The translations under genes and the position numbers were made by a program. From JAHIKV01 sp965195225 (GTDB lineage: Bacteria > Planctomycetota > Planctomycetia > Pirellulales > Thermoguttaceae): a DNA stretch of 64,000 nucleotides. The DNA is taken from positions 5,757 through 69,756 of the forward strand of contig CBDAFL010000188.1 in NCBI GenBank assembly GCA_965195225.1, written 5' to 3'. Below, in pieces: positions 5,981-14,536 of the stretch (the first letter of the stretch is position 1; each line of letters opens with the position of its first letter). The notes under the pieces were generated by a model. It ran no database searches, was not told the origin of the DNA, and was given only the letters and a program-made list of their open reading frames with translations.

Positions 5981-7592
5981 CGCGTTGAAGGACGTTTGGC
6001 CGGTTGAACTCGAAACAGTGAGCCGGCTCGCGGCCATGTTCCGCGACGAGTATGCCCTGGGCCACGGCCGGGCGCGGCGATTGGCACGTCGCAACGGCTG
6101 CTCGCGGAACTTGTTGAACTGGGGCCAGAAATATCTACCGGACCATTTCTCCCGGCCCCCGTCGATCATGCACCGCTGGCTGGCCGATCAGCTCGACGCC
6201 GCGCACACCGCGCGGGGAACCAAACTGAACGTGCTCGGACCGCGCGGCGGGGCAAAATCGACCATCGGCACGCTCTGCCTCCCGCTACGCGCGGCCGTCG
6301 AGTGTTGGGAACCGTACATCTGGATCGTCTCCGACACCAAACATCAGGCCTGCGCACACCTGGAAAACATCAAGGCCGAACTGATCGAGAACCGGCGCTT
6401 GGCCGAGGATTTTCCGGCCGCCGCGGGGCGAGGACTCGTTTGGCGCGAAAACATGATCGTGCTCCGAAACGGAGTGACAATCGAGGCCCTGGGTACGGGC
6501 CAGCGCATCCGCGGACGACGCCGACGCCAGCACCGACCCACGCTGATCGTCTGCGACGACCTGCAAAACGACGGCCACATCGGCTCGGCTTTGCAGCGCG
6601 AACACTCGCGGAGTTGGTTCCACGGAACTCTGATAAATGCCGGCACGGCGCGGACCAACCTGGTCAATCTGGCCACCGCGCTGCACCGCGAAGCGCTGGC
6701 GATGGAGTTGCACCGCACGCCCGGCTGGAACTCACGGCTGTTCAGGGCAATCGTCCGCTGGCCGAAGAACATGTCGCTCTGGCAGCAATGGGAGGCGATT
6801 TACACCGACATCGCCAAACCCCGTTACAAGGCCGCCGCTCGGGCGTTCTACGAGCAACACCGGCTGGCGATGCACTCCGGCGCGATACTGCTCTGGCCCG
6901 AGGTGGAAGACCTCTACACGCTGATGTGTATGAGGGTCGAAAACGGACGGACCGCCTTCGAGCGGGAGAAGCAGAACTCGCCGGTCGATCCGGACAGGTG
7001 CGAATGGCCCGAGTCGTACTTCGACGAGTCGATCTGGTTCGAGCGTTGGCCGGCCGAAATGGCGGTGAAGACGATGGCCCTGGACCCGAGCAAGGGGAGC
7101 GATTCGCGCCGCGGCGATTACTCGGCGCTGGTCTCGCTGGGCGTTGACCGGCAGGGGATAATTTACGTCGAGGCGGACCTTCGACGGCGGCCCACCCCGG
7201 AAATGGTGGCCGACGGGGTCGAGCGGTTCCGCCGCTTTCGCCCCGACCTGTTCGGCGTCGAGACCAATCAGTTTCAGGAACTGCTGGCCGGTGAGTTCGA
7301 GAGTGAGTTCCGCCGCCAGGGCATCCTCGGCGCCCGGCCCACGCCGATCGACAACCACGTATCGAAACAGGTCCGCATCCGTCGGCTGGGTCCGTATCTG
7401 GCCTCGCGTCGGCTGCGGTTCCACGCCGGCACGCCCGGCACGCGGCTGTTGGTCGAGCAGCTCCAAGAGTTTCCGGTCGCCGATCACGACGACGGTCCGG
7501 ACTCGCTCGAGATGGCGATCCGCTTGGCTGCCGAGTTGCTCCACGGCCGCGTGGCCAACGACGGATTAGGCAACCGCCTGCCGGTTGGGTGA
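5967..7592 (+). CDS. phage terminase large subunit
   Basis: The protein has 541 residues, the normal size for TerL. The ATPase part shows the Walker A-like GPRGGAKST (91-99) and Walker B LIVCDD (193-198). The C-terminal part begins the RNase H-like nuclease at LDPSKGSDSRRGDYSALV near residue 370, with acidic residues expected for metal binding. TerL packages DNA into proheads using ATP and cuts it. It overlaps the small subunit gene and precedes the portal gene, which is the standard packaging order. I see no disruption. Confidence 0.88.
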   Translation: MKRASALKDVWPVELETVSRLAAMFRDEYALGHGRARRLARRNGCSRNLLNWGQKYLPDHFSRPPSIMHRWLADQLDAAHTARGTKLNVLGPRGGAKSTIGTLCLPLRAAVECWEPYIWIVSDTKHQACAHLENIKAELIENRRLAEDFPAAAGRGLVWRENMIVLRNGVTIEALGTGQRIRGRRRRQHRPTLIVCDDLQNDGHIGSALQREHSRSWFHGTLINAGTARTNLVNLATALHREALAMELHRTPGWNSRLFRAIVRWPKNMSLWQQWEAIYTDIAKPRYKAAARAFYEQHRLAMHSGAILLWPEVEDLYTLMCMRVENGRTAFEREKQNSPVDPDRCEWPESYFDESIWFERWPAEMAVKTMALDPSKGSDSRRGDYSALVSLGVDRQGIIYVEADLRRRPTPEMVADGVERFRRFRPDLFGVETNQFQELLAGEFESEFRRQGILGARPTPIDNHVSKQVRIRRLGPYLASRRLRFHAGTPGTRLLVEQLQEFPVADHDDGPDSLEMAIRLAAELLHGRVANDGLGNRLPVG

Positions 7593-7653
7593 GGGGCAAG
7601 GGACGAGGGGCGAGGGACGAGGGGTGAGGGGCGAGAGGTGAGGGCGGCGATTA

Positions 7654-7693
7654 CTCCCCTCTCCCTTTGGGAGAGGGGCCGGGGGTGAGGGCG
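7654..7693. repeat. palindromic repeat, CTCCCTTTGGGAG family
   Basis: CCCTCTCCCTTTGGGAGAGGG core followed by GCCGGGGGTGAGGG. It is an inverted copy of the 10010-10045 and 10709-10750 sequences. Confidence 0.8.
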
Positions 7694-7878
7694 TTCGGCC
7701 TTTCACACTCCGCCCCTCCCAACTCCGTATTCGCTCCGTACCCACTCCGTTCTTATCGCTCCGTACTCCGTACTCTCTTCGCCTTCCGTCCCCCTCCGCT
7801 CACGCCTTCCACCAACTACGCAGGCACATAGGAAGGATAAAGGGGGCGGGAGTCTTTATTTTTGACACAGGTAATTCG

Positions 7879-8132
7879 AGGGCCGTTCACGGTCCTTCCC
7901 GCGCAAGCGGTATTAGGCCCGGCGTTTACGCCGGGTTGGCGGATGCACAGCCATATATGCTGTTCTGATTTTCGCATGTCACGCCCGTTTACGGGCGTCC
8001 TTCCCGTTGCGATTTAACGACGAGGAGGCCCGTGAACGGGCCTGACAATCTCAATTGTCGCGTCCCCATTAACCCGGCGTGAACGCCGGGCCTAATACCG
8101 CCTGCGGCGGAAACGCCCGTAAACGGGCGTGG
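7879..8132. repeat. nested inverted repeats with 29-bp outer arms
   Basis: Arms 7907-7935 and 8073-8101 match in 28 of 29 bases as reverse complements, and each contains CCCGGCG-TTTA-CGCCGGG-type palindromes. Inside lie ACGCCCGTTTACGGGCGT (7981-7998) and GGCCCGTGAACGGGCC (about 8027-8042). A further ACGCCCGTAAACGGGCGT follows (about 8112-8129). Confidence 0.85.
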
Positions 8133-8435
8133 TTTGTTATCGCACCTACCGTTTCAACTCGTGTGTAACAACGAGAGTAACGCCCTGGGGAACGTAGGAT
8201 AGATTGCCAATCTGTCTCTTCGCCGCTCAACGATAATTTCGCAAGTGGCCTAAAAAGTAATCTGGAAATCCGGCCGCCGATGTTGTATACCGGTATGCAA
8301 CGGCGGCGCATGCGGCAGCGCCGCGATGCTCGGTAACAACGGCTCCTAAAAGTGCCGGCCCTCGCCGGTGACTGCGATATCGGTTTTCTGTCTGGGAGTC
8401 TATAGATACCTGGTAGTGTGTCTCGCGATAATTCG

Positions 8436-8466
8436 GTTGGGGCGGCAGTACAACTGCCACCCCAAC
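8436..8466. repeat. palindromic repeat GTTGGGGCGGCAGT
   Basis: The arms GTTGGGGCGGCAGT and ACTGCCACCCCAAC are separated by three bases, upstream of the portal gene. A related sequence is at 28202-28231. Confidence 0.8.
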
Positions 8467-8499
8467 ACCTACGTCTTTCTTCCCATAGGAACCAACGCC

Positions 8500-9939
8500 A
8501 TGCCATCGACCGATGCGATCGAACGGATCAAGGAACATGAACCCGCCGCGCCATCCGGCGAACCGAGTCCCCGACTAAAATACGTCGAGCGCCGTCTGAC
8601 CGAGGCGTTCGACCAACTGTGGGACGACTTCGTCGATCCGGCCGAGGCGGTTTTTGACATCGACGGAACGCCCTGGAACCGGCTGGGCGGCGCGGCCGGC
8701 GGCACGGCCGGAATGCCCTTCGCCGACCAACAGCAACTCGCCCAAATCCGCGACCAGTGCCGCACGCTGGCCGTGGAAAACGAGTTCGCCATCAACGGAC
8801 ACGAGAACCGCATCAGCTACATCGTCGGCAGCGGGCACGTATATCGAACCGCCGCCCGACGCGGCAAGACGGTCGACGAAGCAACGGTAGCCGAGGTGCA
8901 AGTGGTCATCGACGAGTTCGTCCGGCTGAACCACTGGCGCCGGCGCCAGCAGGAGATCGTCCGCCGCAAGGACCGCGACGGCGAGTGTTTTTTACGGCTG
9001 TTCCCGGCCGCCGACGGCACGATGCGAGTGCGGTTCGTCGAGCCGGCCGAGGTCTCCACGCCCGACGAGCGCAGAGCGGACCCGACGGCCAGCTTCGGCG
9101 TTCAGACCGACCCGGACGACGTGGAAACCGTGCTGGGCTACTGGATCGGCGGGCGGATGATAGAGGCCTCGGAAATACAGCACCGCAAGGCGAACGTAGA
9201 CGCCAACGTGAAGCGCGGGCTGCCGCTGTTCTACCCCGTGCGCAAAAACCTCCGCCGCGCGGAAAAGCTGCTGCGGAACATGAGCGTGGTGGCGGAAATC
9301 CAGTCGGCAATCGCGGTGATCCGCAAGCACCGCGCCGCCACGGCCGCCGGATTGGCCGAGTTCGTCTCCGGCCAGGCCGACCTGAGCGTCGGCAGCGCGG
9401 CGACCGGACGCACCAGCCACTTCCGCCGCTACGCGCCCGGCACGATCCTCGACGCGGCCTCGGACACGGAATACGAGTTCCCCGCCGCCGGCATCGACGC
9501 CGGCCGATACGTCACCGTCTTGCAGGCCGAGTTGCGGGCGATCGCCAGCCGGCTGGTCATGCCCGAGTTCATGTTGACCGCCGACGCCAGCAACGCGAAC
9601 TACAGTTCGACGATGGTGTCCGAGGGTCCGGCGGTGAAGATGTTCGAGCGGCTTCAGCACGAGATGCTGGCCGACGACGTCGAGTTGTTCCAGCGGATTC
9701 TTTGGCACGCGGTCGAGGCGGGCCGGCTACCGTCCGACGCGCTCCGGTCGGTCGATATCCGCGGCATTCCGCCCACGCTGGCCGTCCGCGACCGATTGAA
9801 GGAGGCCCAGGCCGATCAGATTTTGTTGCGCAACGGTGCGATGTCCATAGCAACGATGGCCATGCGCAACGGCCTCGACCCGGAGCAGGAGCAGCAGTTG
9901 ATCCGCCGGCAAGGGGACGTGGATCATGGGGCCGCTTGA
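8500..9939 (+). CDS. phage portal protein
   Basis: The protein has 479 residues. It begins with a disordered stretch and continues with a portal-type core: GHENRISYIVGSGH, then DRDGECFLRLFPAADG and VRFVEPAEV, typical of lambda-like portals. A helical clip/stem segment and ASNANYSSTMVSEGPAVKMF follow. The protein would form the ring through which DNA enters the capsid. I chose ATG 8500, with AGGA 8 bases upstream, instead of the earlier in-frame GTG at 8368, which would run through a palindrome. No capsid, protease or tail gene follows. Confidence 0.85.
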   Translation: MPSTDAIERIKEHEPAAPSGEPSPRLKYVERRLTEAFDQLWDDFVDPAEAVFDIDGTPWNRLGGAAGGTAGMPFADQQQLAQIRDQCRTLAVENEFAINGHENRISYIVGSGHVYRTAARRGKTVDEATVAEVQVVIDEFVRLNHWRRRQQEIVRRKDRDGECFLRLFPAADGTMRVRFVEPAEVSTPDERRADPTASFGVQTDPDDVETVLGYWIGGRMIEASEIQHRKANVDANVKRGLPLFYPVRKNLRRAEKLLRNMSVVAEIQSAIAVIRKHRAATAAGLAEFVSGQADLSVGSAATGRTSHFRRYAPGTILDAASDTEYEFPAAGIDAGRYVTVLQAELRAIASRLVMPEFMLTADASNANYSSTMVSEGPAVKMFERLQHEMLADDVELFQRILWHAVEAGRLPSDALRSVDIRGIPPTLAVRDRLKEAQADQILLRNGAMSIATMAMRNGLDPEQEQQLIRRQGDVDHGAA

Positions 9940-9982
9940 CGCTTTTATCTGTCCCGAAAGGACACACGACAATAGCCCGGCG

Positions 9983-10046
9983 TCGGCTTGACCTACCCAG
10001 CGCGAACTGCCCTCACCCCCGGCCCCTCTCCCAAAGTGAGAGTGGA
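9983..10046. repeat. 65-bp dispersed repeat, copy A
   Basis: GCTTGACCTACCCAGCGCG is followed by CTGCCCTCACCCCCGG and the CTCTCCCAAAG palindrome arm. It matches 10686-10750 over its whole length with few differences. Confidence 0.8.
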
Positions 10047-10072
10047 GTATTTCGGTCTATTCGGCAAATAAC

Positions 10073-10112
10073 AGCACTCAGGAGATGGCCATAAGGCCCT
10101 CTCCTGAGTGCT
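10073..10112. terminator. probable bidirectional terminator hairpin
   Basis: A perfect 13-bp stem AGCACTCAGGAGA/TCTCCTGAGTGCT with an inner GGCC-ATAA-GGCC hairpin. It lies between the end of the portal gene (plus) and the end of the collagen-like gene (minus). There is no long T tract. Confidence 0.6.
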
Positions 10113-10126
10113 TAAAGATGGCCCTG

Positions 10127-10387
10127 CTACCTTGGGCCTTTCGGACCTTTCGGATCTTTCGGACCATTCGGACCATTCGGCCCCTGCGGCCCATACGGTC
10201 CGTCGCCCACCGGGATGCAGCCGCCGCAGAAGTCACATAAGCCGTCTACGGGGTCAACATCAATGGCCAAATCACAGACGCACGGACCGATTACCGCGCG
10301 GTCGCCCAAGCCCGTGCCGCCGCCTGCCCAAAGCATTGAACCAATGCCGAGCACAACCAGCGTCAACAAAACCAATACACATCTCAT
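10127..10387 (-). CDS. small secreted protein with collagen-like Gly-Pro-X repeats
   Basis: The protein has 86 residues. A signal peptide (VLVLLTLVVLGIGSMLWAGG) is followed by a cysteine-containing middle (CVCDL...CDFCGGC). The C-terminal tail is a run of Gly-Pro-X triplets (GPYGPQGPNGPNGPKDPKG). It has a perfect GGAGGTG Shine-Dalgarno 5-6 bases before ATG 10387. Gly-Pro-X repeats in bacteria are usually exported and can form triple helices, but eight triplets are few. The function is unknown. The strong start signal and the signal peptide make the gene credible. Confidence 0.68.
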   Translation of the reverse strand: MRCVLVLLTLVVLGIGSMLWAGGGTGLGDRAVIGPCVCDLAIDVDPVDGLCDFCGGCIPVGDGPYGPQGPNGPNGPKDPKGPKGPR

Positions 10388-10796
10388 GAAGCACCTCCAG
10401 TACGAATTGGAAAAGTCACGCCTCCTGCCCGAGCCGCGACCTTCCGCAAGAGATAACCGTTCATCGGTCTCGAAACTATATTGAGACAGTTTTCAATGAA
10501 CAGACGAACAGTATTGTCGATTGTCAAGGATAGTTGAAAAATTGTCAAACAATATTTCCCGTTCAGCCCAAATTATTTATGAAGGCGCTCGGTGTTTACG
10601 TAAATCAGTGCATAGCGGAAACACTCAAAAGCGGCATCCCCTTTCGTTTTCAATCGGCGGCGCTCCCACAATCGAGGAAAATCGTCAGCTTGACCTACCC
10701 AACGCGGGCTGCCCTCACCCCTGGCCCCTCTCCCAAAGGGAGAGGGGAGTATTTCCGCCCCCGCCCCTTTCTCGAAGTGAGCGGGGAGGATTGCCG
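10388..10796. other. intergenic region with direct repeats and a dispersed repeat
   Basis: No gene is supported. Near 10512-10556 the motif ATTGTCAA occurs twice, with a related ATTGTCG, in an AT-rich stretch that may be a binding site for the minus-strand gene at 10387. A dispersed repeat lies at 10686-10750. Confidence 0.45.
10686..10750. repeat. 65-bp dispersed repeat, copy B
   Basis: Near-identical to 9983-10046, but here the palindrome CTCTCCCAAAGGGAGAGG is complete. Confidence 0.8.
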
Positions 10797-12542
10797 TCAC
10801 TCGTCCTTCGGCTTCTCGCTTTCGCTTTCTTCCCTCAGCCACTTTGCCCTCAGCAGGTTGCCGAGGTAGCCGGGCGAGGAAGCGTCGAGGCCGTACATGA
10901 GAATGGCGCGCTCGGTTTGGCCGGAGACCTCGTAGGCGCGGGCGAGATTGTATCGCCCGCCGCCGGTCCAGGGACCGCTGGGATAGGCTTCCAGCGTCCG
11001 CTTCATAAAGTAGTCCACGGCCGCGTCGTAGTCGCCGCGCTGATAGGCGATCAAGCCGCACCAGTAAGTGGCGTCTTGTTTTCCGAGCAGCAGCAGCACT
11101 TTCTCGTCCAGTTTGATGGAAGATGCCCTAAGTTCCGCGTTCGACGGCCGAGCCGCCTGATAGTATTGCATCGCGCCGTCGTCGCCGACGAACCTGCCCT
11201 TCAGATAGAGTATCCGGCCGCGAGAGAGCGGCGCCGCGGGGATGACGTGGAACTGCAACATGGCGAGCAGCCGGGCTTGGACCTGACGCCGATCGAGGTT
11301 CGAGCGCCGCAGGAGCGTCTGGAACGGACGTTGCCAGAGCCGGACGTCGGCCAGCCCCGCCGACTCCGTCCAACGCCGGGCGTCGGCCGACGGCGAGGTC
11401 GTCAGGACCATTTTCCGATCGCCGGCCAGGCGCGATTCGAGCATTTTCATGCAACGGGCCAAATACTGAGGCGAGGCCTCGAGCAAGGCCGTCACGTTGT
11501 CCAGGTCCGACGCCTGAACGCCATAGACTCGCGACGAGCCGGCGTTCATCCGCTCGAGCAGCTTGTTGTCCGAGCGGACCTCGGCCAACGTGGCCGGCCG
11601 GATCGTCAGTTGGCCGGTTTCATCTCGCGCGACGCCGTCGGGGGCGGGGATCGGCAGCCCCAACAGCGGATCGAAGAGATAGACTTTTCCCTCGATCAAC
11701 ACGCCCACGCACCAGGGGCGCGGAGGGTTGTCGGGTGTTTCTCCGGGTGAGTTGGGTTCGCTGGGACCACTGGGCACTGAAGTGCCCAGCCCTTGTTTAT
11801 CGTCCAGGGCGAGCAGCGCGGCGTCGATGTCCAATTGCCTTAGCAGAAGGATGAAGACCCATGCCCGTTCCGTGGCAGTGCCCCGGCCGAAGAACAACGT
11901 TTCCCACGGGAAGAGCGGAATTCGCTTTGGCGATTCGGGTTCGATCTGGATGTTTCGCACGGTCCAGTCGAAGAGACTTTTCGCCCGCTCCAGGTCGTCG
12001 AGCATGTCGCCCCGCGCCCAGAGAGAAACGTCGCGCAGCCAGGCGGCCTCTTGCAAGGCGTATCCGTCGAAGCGGGTAAACTCCATTTGGCCCAGGTTCC
12101 TCACTTGCGGCAAGCCGGCCAGCGGCTTGGGTAGCGTGGCGATCATCGGGTCGGGTTTCCAGTCGGCAGACGGCCGTTGAGGGCGTATCCATTGGTTGAG
12201 CCGGTCGACGATTTGGCGAAGCATCTCCGTCTCGGGCCAGACGGCCAGCAAGGGATCGAACGGCCGGTCGGAACCTTCTGGCTCGGGTTGGTCCAACTTA
12301 TTGAGGCGAAGGAGAATTTGCGGGAGAACGTTGGCGGAGCCGAACTCGTCGAGCCGGTCGAGGTTGTCGACCGCGTAGGTCAACAACTCCTCGCGGTACT
12401 GGCTCGGGGCAGCCGGGCCTTCATGGTCGCTTGCCGTCGGGGCCTTCTTTGGATCGTGGCCGTCCCCGCAGCCGGTCAGCAGCGGAATGAGCAGCAAGCA
12501 GAAGAATATCCGCGTGGGAACCAGATGTTTTGCAATTTGCAT
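10797..12542 (-). CDS. lipoprotein with degenerate transglutaminase-like domain and TPR tail
   Basis: The protein has 581 residues. The lipobox LLTGC near residue 25 marks it as an envelope lipoprotein. The middle part has DLERAKSLFDWTVRNI and GTATERAWVFILLLRQLDIDA, which follow the transglutaminase-like fold. The usual catalytic cysteine position is occupied by Ala/Thr, so it may be inactive. The C-terminal 120 residues show TPR-like helices (YWCGLIAYQRGDYDAAVDYFM). Spacing to kdsA upstream is 12 bases with AAGGGA as Shine-Dalgarno, so they are probably cotranscribed. A GGGCACTTCAGTGCCC palindrome is inserted within the coding sequence (11774-11789). Confidence 0.7.
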   Translation of the reverse strand: MQIAKHLVPTRIFFCLLLIPLLTGCGDGHDPKKAPTASDHEGPAAPSQYREELLTYAVDNLDRLDEFGSANVLPQILLRLNKLDQPEPEGSDRPFDPLLAVWPETEMLRQIVDRLNQWIRPQRPSADWKPDPMIATLPKPLAGLPQVRNLGQMEFTRFDGYALQEAAWLRDVSLWARGDMLDDLERAKSLFDWTVRNIQIEPESPKRIPLFPWETLFFGRGTATERAWVFILLLRQLDIDAALLALDDKQGLGTSVPSGPSEPNSPGETPDNPPRPWCVGVLIEGKVYLFDPLLGLPIPAPDGVARDETGQLTIRPATLAEVRSDNKLLERMNAGSSRVYGVQASDLDNVTALLEASPQYLARCMKMLESRLAGDRKMVLTTSPSADARRWTESAGLADVRLWQRPFQTLLRRSNLDRRQVQARLLAMLQFHVIPAAPLSRGRILYLKGRFVGDDGAMQYYQAARPSNAELRASSIKLDEKVLLLLGKQDATYWCGLIAYQRGDYDAAVDYFMKRTLEAYPSGPWTGGGRYNLARAYEVSGQTERAILMYGLDASSPGYLGNLLRAKWLREESESEKPKDE

Positions 12543-12554
12543 TTTATTATCCCT

Positions 12555-13391
12555 TCAATTTGCGTCGATTTCCTCGACCGCTCGCCTCAGTGCCAGCAGC
12601 CGCCGCAACATGCCGGCGAATTGGTCCAAGGGAACCATGTTCGCCCCGTCGCTGGGCGCGGCGTCGGGGTTTGGATGGGTCTCGAAAAAGAGTCCGTCGG
12701 CGCCCAGCGTGGTGGCCGCGCGGGCCAACGGTTCGACCATTGCCCGATTGCCTCCGGTGGCGGCGCCCAGTCCGCCGGGTTCCTGAACGCTGTGCGTGGC
12801 GTCGAAGATCACCGGCACGCCGAGCGATTGCATTTGGGCGATTGCCCGCATGTCGTTTACCAGCCGTCCGTATCCGAAGAAGGTTCCCCGCTCGCCGAGC
12901 AGAACGTGTCGGCATCCGCCCGACTCGAGTTTGCCGACGACGTGTTTCATGTCCCAAGGGGCCATGAACTGGCCTTTTTTTACGTGTACCGGCCGGCCGG
13001 TGGCCGCCGCGGCCAGGAGCAAGTCGGTCTGTCGGGCGAGGAAAGCGGGAATCTGCATCAGGTCGCAGGTTCGCCCGACCGGCTCGGCCTGGCTCGGCTC
13101 GTGGATGTCGGTCGTGACCGGCAAACCGGTCGATTCCTTGACCCGTTGCAGAATTGCCAGTCCTTTTTCCAACCCTGGTCCGCGAAATGCCGCGACGCTG
13201 GTGCGGTTGGCCTTGTCAAACGACGCCTTGAAGACCAATTGAACGTCCAGTTCGGCGGCGATTTGCTTCAGCCGCTCGGCGATCGACAGGGTCAGCTCCT
13301 CGCTTTCGATCACGCACGGCCCGGCGATGACCAGCAACGGCCGTCCGCGTCCGCAACGAAGATTGCCGATGGAAATGGGATTTTCCGGCAT
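12555..13391 (-). CDS. kdsA: 3-deoxy-8-phosphooctulonate synthase
   Basis: The protein has 278 residues, the usual KdsA size. It condenses phosphoenolpyruvate with arabinose 5-phosphate to make KDO-8-phosphate for lipopolysaccharide. Recognisable family segments are LLVIAGPCVIES, FKASFDKANRTS, FRGPGLEKGL, TDIHEPSQ, MQIPAFLARQTDLL, VKKGQFMAPWDMK, ERGTFFGYGRLVNDM and FDATHSVQEPG. I chose ATG 13391 (MPENPISIG). A longer frame from 13451 would translate the adjacent palindromic repeat. Confidence 0.95.
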   Translation of the reverse strand: MPENPISIGNLRCGRGRPLLVIAGPCVIESEELTLSIAERLKQIAAELDVQLVFKASFDKANRTSVAAFRGPGLEKGLAILQRVKESTGLPVTTDIHEPSQAEPVGRTCDLMQIPAFLARQTDLLLAAAATGRPVHVKKGQFMAPWDMKHVVGKLESGGCRHVLLGERGTFFGYGRLVNDMRAIAQMQSLGVPVIFDATHSVQEPGGLGAATGGNRAMVEPLARAATTLGADGLFFETHPNPDAAPSDGANMVPLDQFAGMLRRLLALRRAVEEIDAN

Positions 13392-13402
13392 GGTGTATTC
13401 CT

Positions 13403-13460
13403 GTAGGGTGCGTGAAACGCACCATAATCGGTTGTGCATGGTGCGTTTCACGCACCCTAC
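13403..13460. repeat. long palindrome GTAGGGTGCGTGAAACGCACC
   Basis: Arms GTAGGGTGCGTGAAACGCAC and its reverse complement are separated by about 18 bases. It lies directly upstream of kdsA. A single arm-like copy (GGCGTGAAACGCACAC) is near 32198-32213. Confidence 0.85.
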
Positions 13461-13466
13461 TATTGT

Positions 13467-14423
13467 TTATGATTTCACGTTATCACTCATGGTTTCCGAC
13501 ACCGCCTCGGCCGGCACGACCAACGTCAGCCTGCCGGGCAACACCCGGATGTCCAGCGGCAACACTCCGCCCGGGTCTCCGTCGAGTTGATAGGGCACCT
13601 CGCCGTCGGAGGATATCCGCAACCGCCGCGCGCGGCAGACGGTAAAATCTCCCAACCGATGATGTTGTCCGGCCAACACGGCCGCCGCATACCACAGACC
13701 GGGCCAAAATCGACCGCGGCGAAGACAACACACGTCCAACGTACCGTCCGAACCGTCCGCTTGCGGGGCGATCCGCAATCCGCCTCCGTAACACGGCAGG
13801 TTGAAAGCCAACAGCCAACGCGCCGCGATCGGGCCGGATTCGCTCAGGTCGTCCCATTGTATCCGAATCTCGGGAAATTCGTAACTCCCGATTGATTTCA
13901 GTATCGGCTTGCAGTAGGAACCGAAATTGATGTGTCCGGTGCGATTTTCATGTACGCGGCGGACGACTTCCGCGTCGAATCCACAACCGACCATCAGCGA
14001 AAAGAGCCGTCCGTTGGCCTCTCCGGCGTCTACCCGGGCGGACAGCCCCTCGGCGATGGTGCGGCAGAGCGCTTCGGGGTCTTTGCTCAGCTTGAAATAG
14101 ACGGCCAACAGGTTCGAGTTTCCTGCCGGCAGAAAACTCAACGGCACACCTTCGTCGGTGCGGTTGATCAACTCCGCGGCGGTCCCGTCGCCGCCCACTC
14201 CGACCAGCGCCCGCAGCACCCCCTCGGCATGCCACCGGTTGGCTTGGGATGCGGCTTCGGCGAGATCGGTGAACAGCGCGGTCTTGAAGTTTTGCTTTTC
14301 GAGCAGATGGGCCAGACGTTCGACGCGCTGGTGCGAGTCCCTTGGCCCGGCCTTCGGGTTGAACAGAATCGCCACGCGATCGGCGTTGCGGGGAAGCGCG
14401 GCGGTGGAAACGACGGCGGGCAA
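13467..14423 (-). CDS. diacylglycerol kinase-family lipid kinase (YegS/DagK-like)
   Basis: The protein has about 318 residues. ILFNPKAGPRDSHQRVERL opens the domain, GVGGDGTAAELIN is the diagnostic GGDGT nucleotide motif, and LPAGNSN is the second family motif. The C-terminal half has FSLMVGCGFDAEVV and the usual late ISSDGEVPYQLDGDP. The enzymes phosphorylate lipids such as diacylglycerol at the membrane. No ATG is suitably placed. I propose TTG 14423 (LPAVVSTAAL) with AGGCGAG upstream; the longer frame extends into the DapE-like gene and is unlikely. The start is uncertain. Confidence 0.82.
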   Translation of the reverse strand: MPAVVSTAALPRNADRVAILFNPKAGPRDSHQRVERLAHLLEKQNFKTALFTDLAEAASQANRWHAEGVLRALVGVGGDGTAAELINRTDEGVPLSFLPAGNSNLLAVYFKLSKDPEALCRTIAEGLSARVDAGEANGRLFSLMVGCGFDAEVVRRVHENRTGHINFGSYCKPILKSIGSYEFPEIRIQWDDLSESGPIAARWLLAFNLPCYGGGLRIAPQADGSDGTLDVCCLRRGRFWPGLWYAAAVLAGQHHRLGDFTVCRARRLRISSDGEVPYQLDGDPGGVLPLDIRVLPGRLTLVVPAEAVSETMSDNVKS

Positions 14424-14469
14424 GACTCGCCTAACTGTTCGTTGAGTGTTTGAAATACAATAATCTGAA

Positions 14470-14502
14470 CAATAGCCGGGGGCTGTTAGCCCCCGGCTAT
14501 TG
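14470..14502. terminator. strong hairpin CAATAGCCGGGGGCT
   Basis: A perfect inverted repeat with a 3-base loop between the DapE-like and lipid kinase genes. It may end the upstream transcript, but it also looks like a common planctomycete palindromic repeat because no T tract follows. Confidence 0.6.
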
Positions 14503-14536
14503 CGGCAAACGAAACGTAATATACCAAGGCCGTCCC

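Larger units (their letters stand above)
7593..8499. other. 907-bp non-coding, repeat-packed gap between terminase and portal genes
   Basis: I see no supported gene. In order it holds a GGGACGAGG/GGGTGAGG word tract (7593-7650), a CTCCCTTTGGGAG palindrome (7654-7693), CTCCGTA-type words (about 7720-7790), nested inverted repeats (7879-8132) and a GGGGCGGCAGT palindrome (8436-8466). Confidence 0.75.

Noticed and set aside
8992..9708. Minus-strand frame antisense to the portal gene
   Set aside because: It arises from high-GC codon bias of the portal gene.
13392..13451. Extra N-terminal 20 residues for KdsA
   Set aside because: They would be translated from a palindromic repeat; KdsA proteins begin near MPENPISIG.
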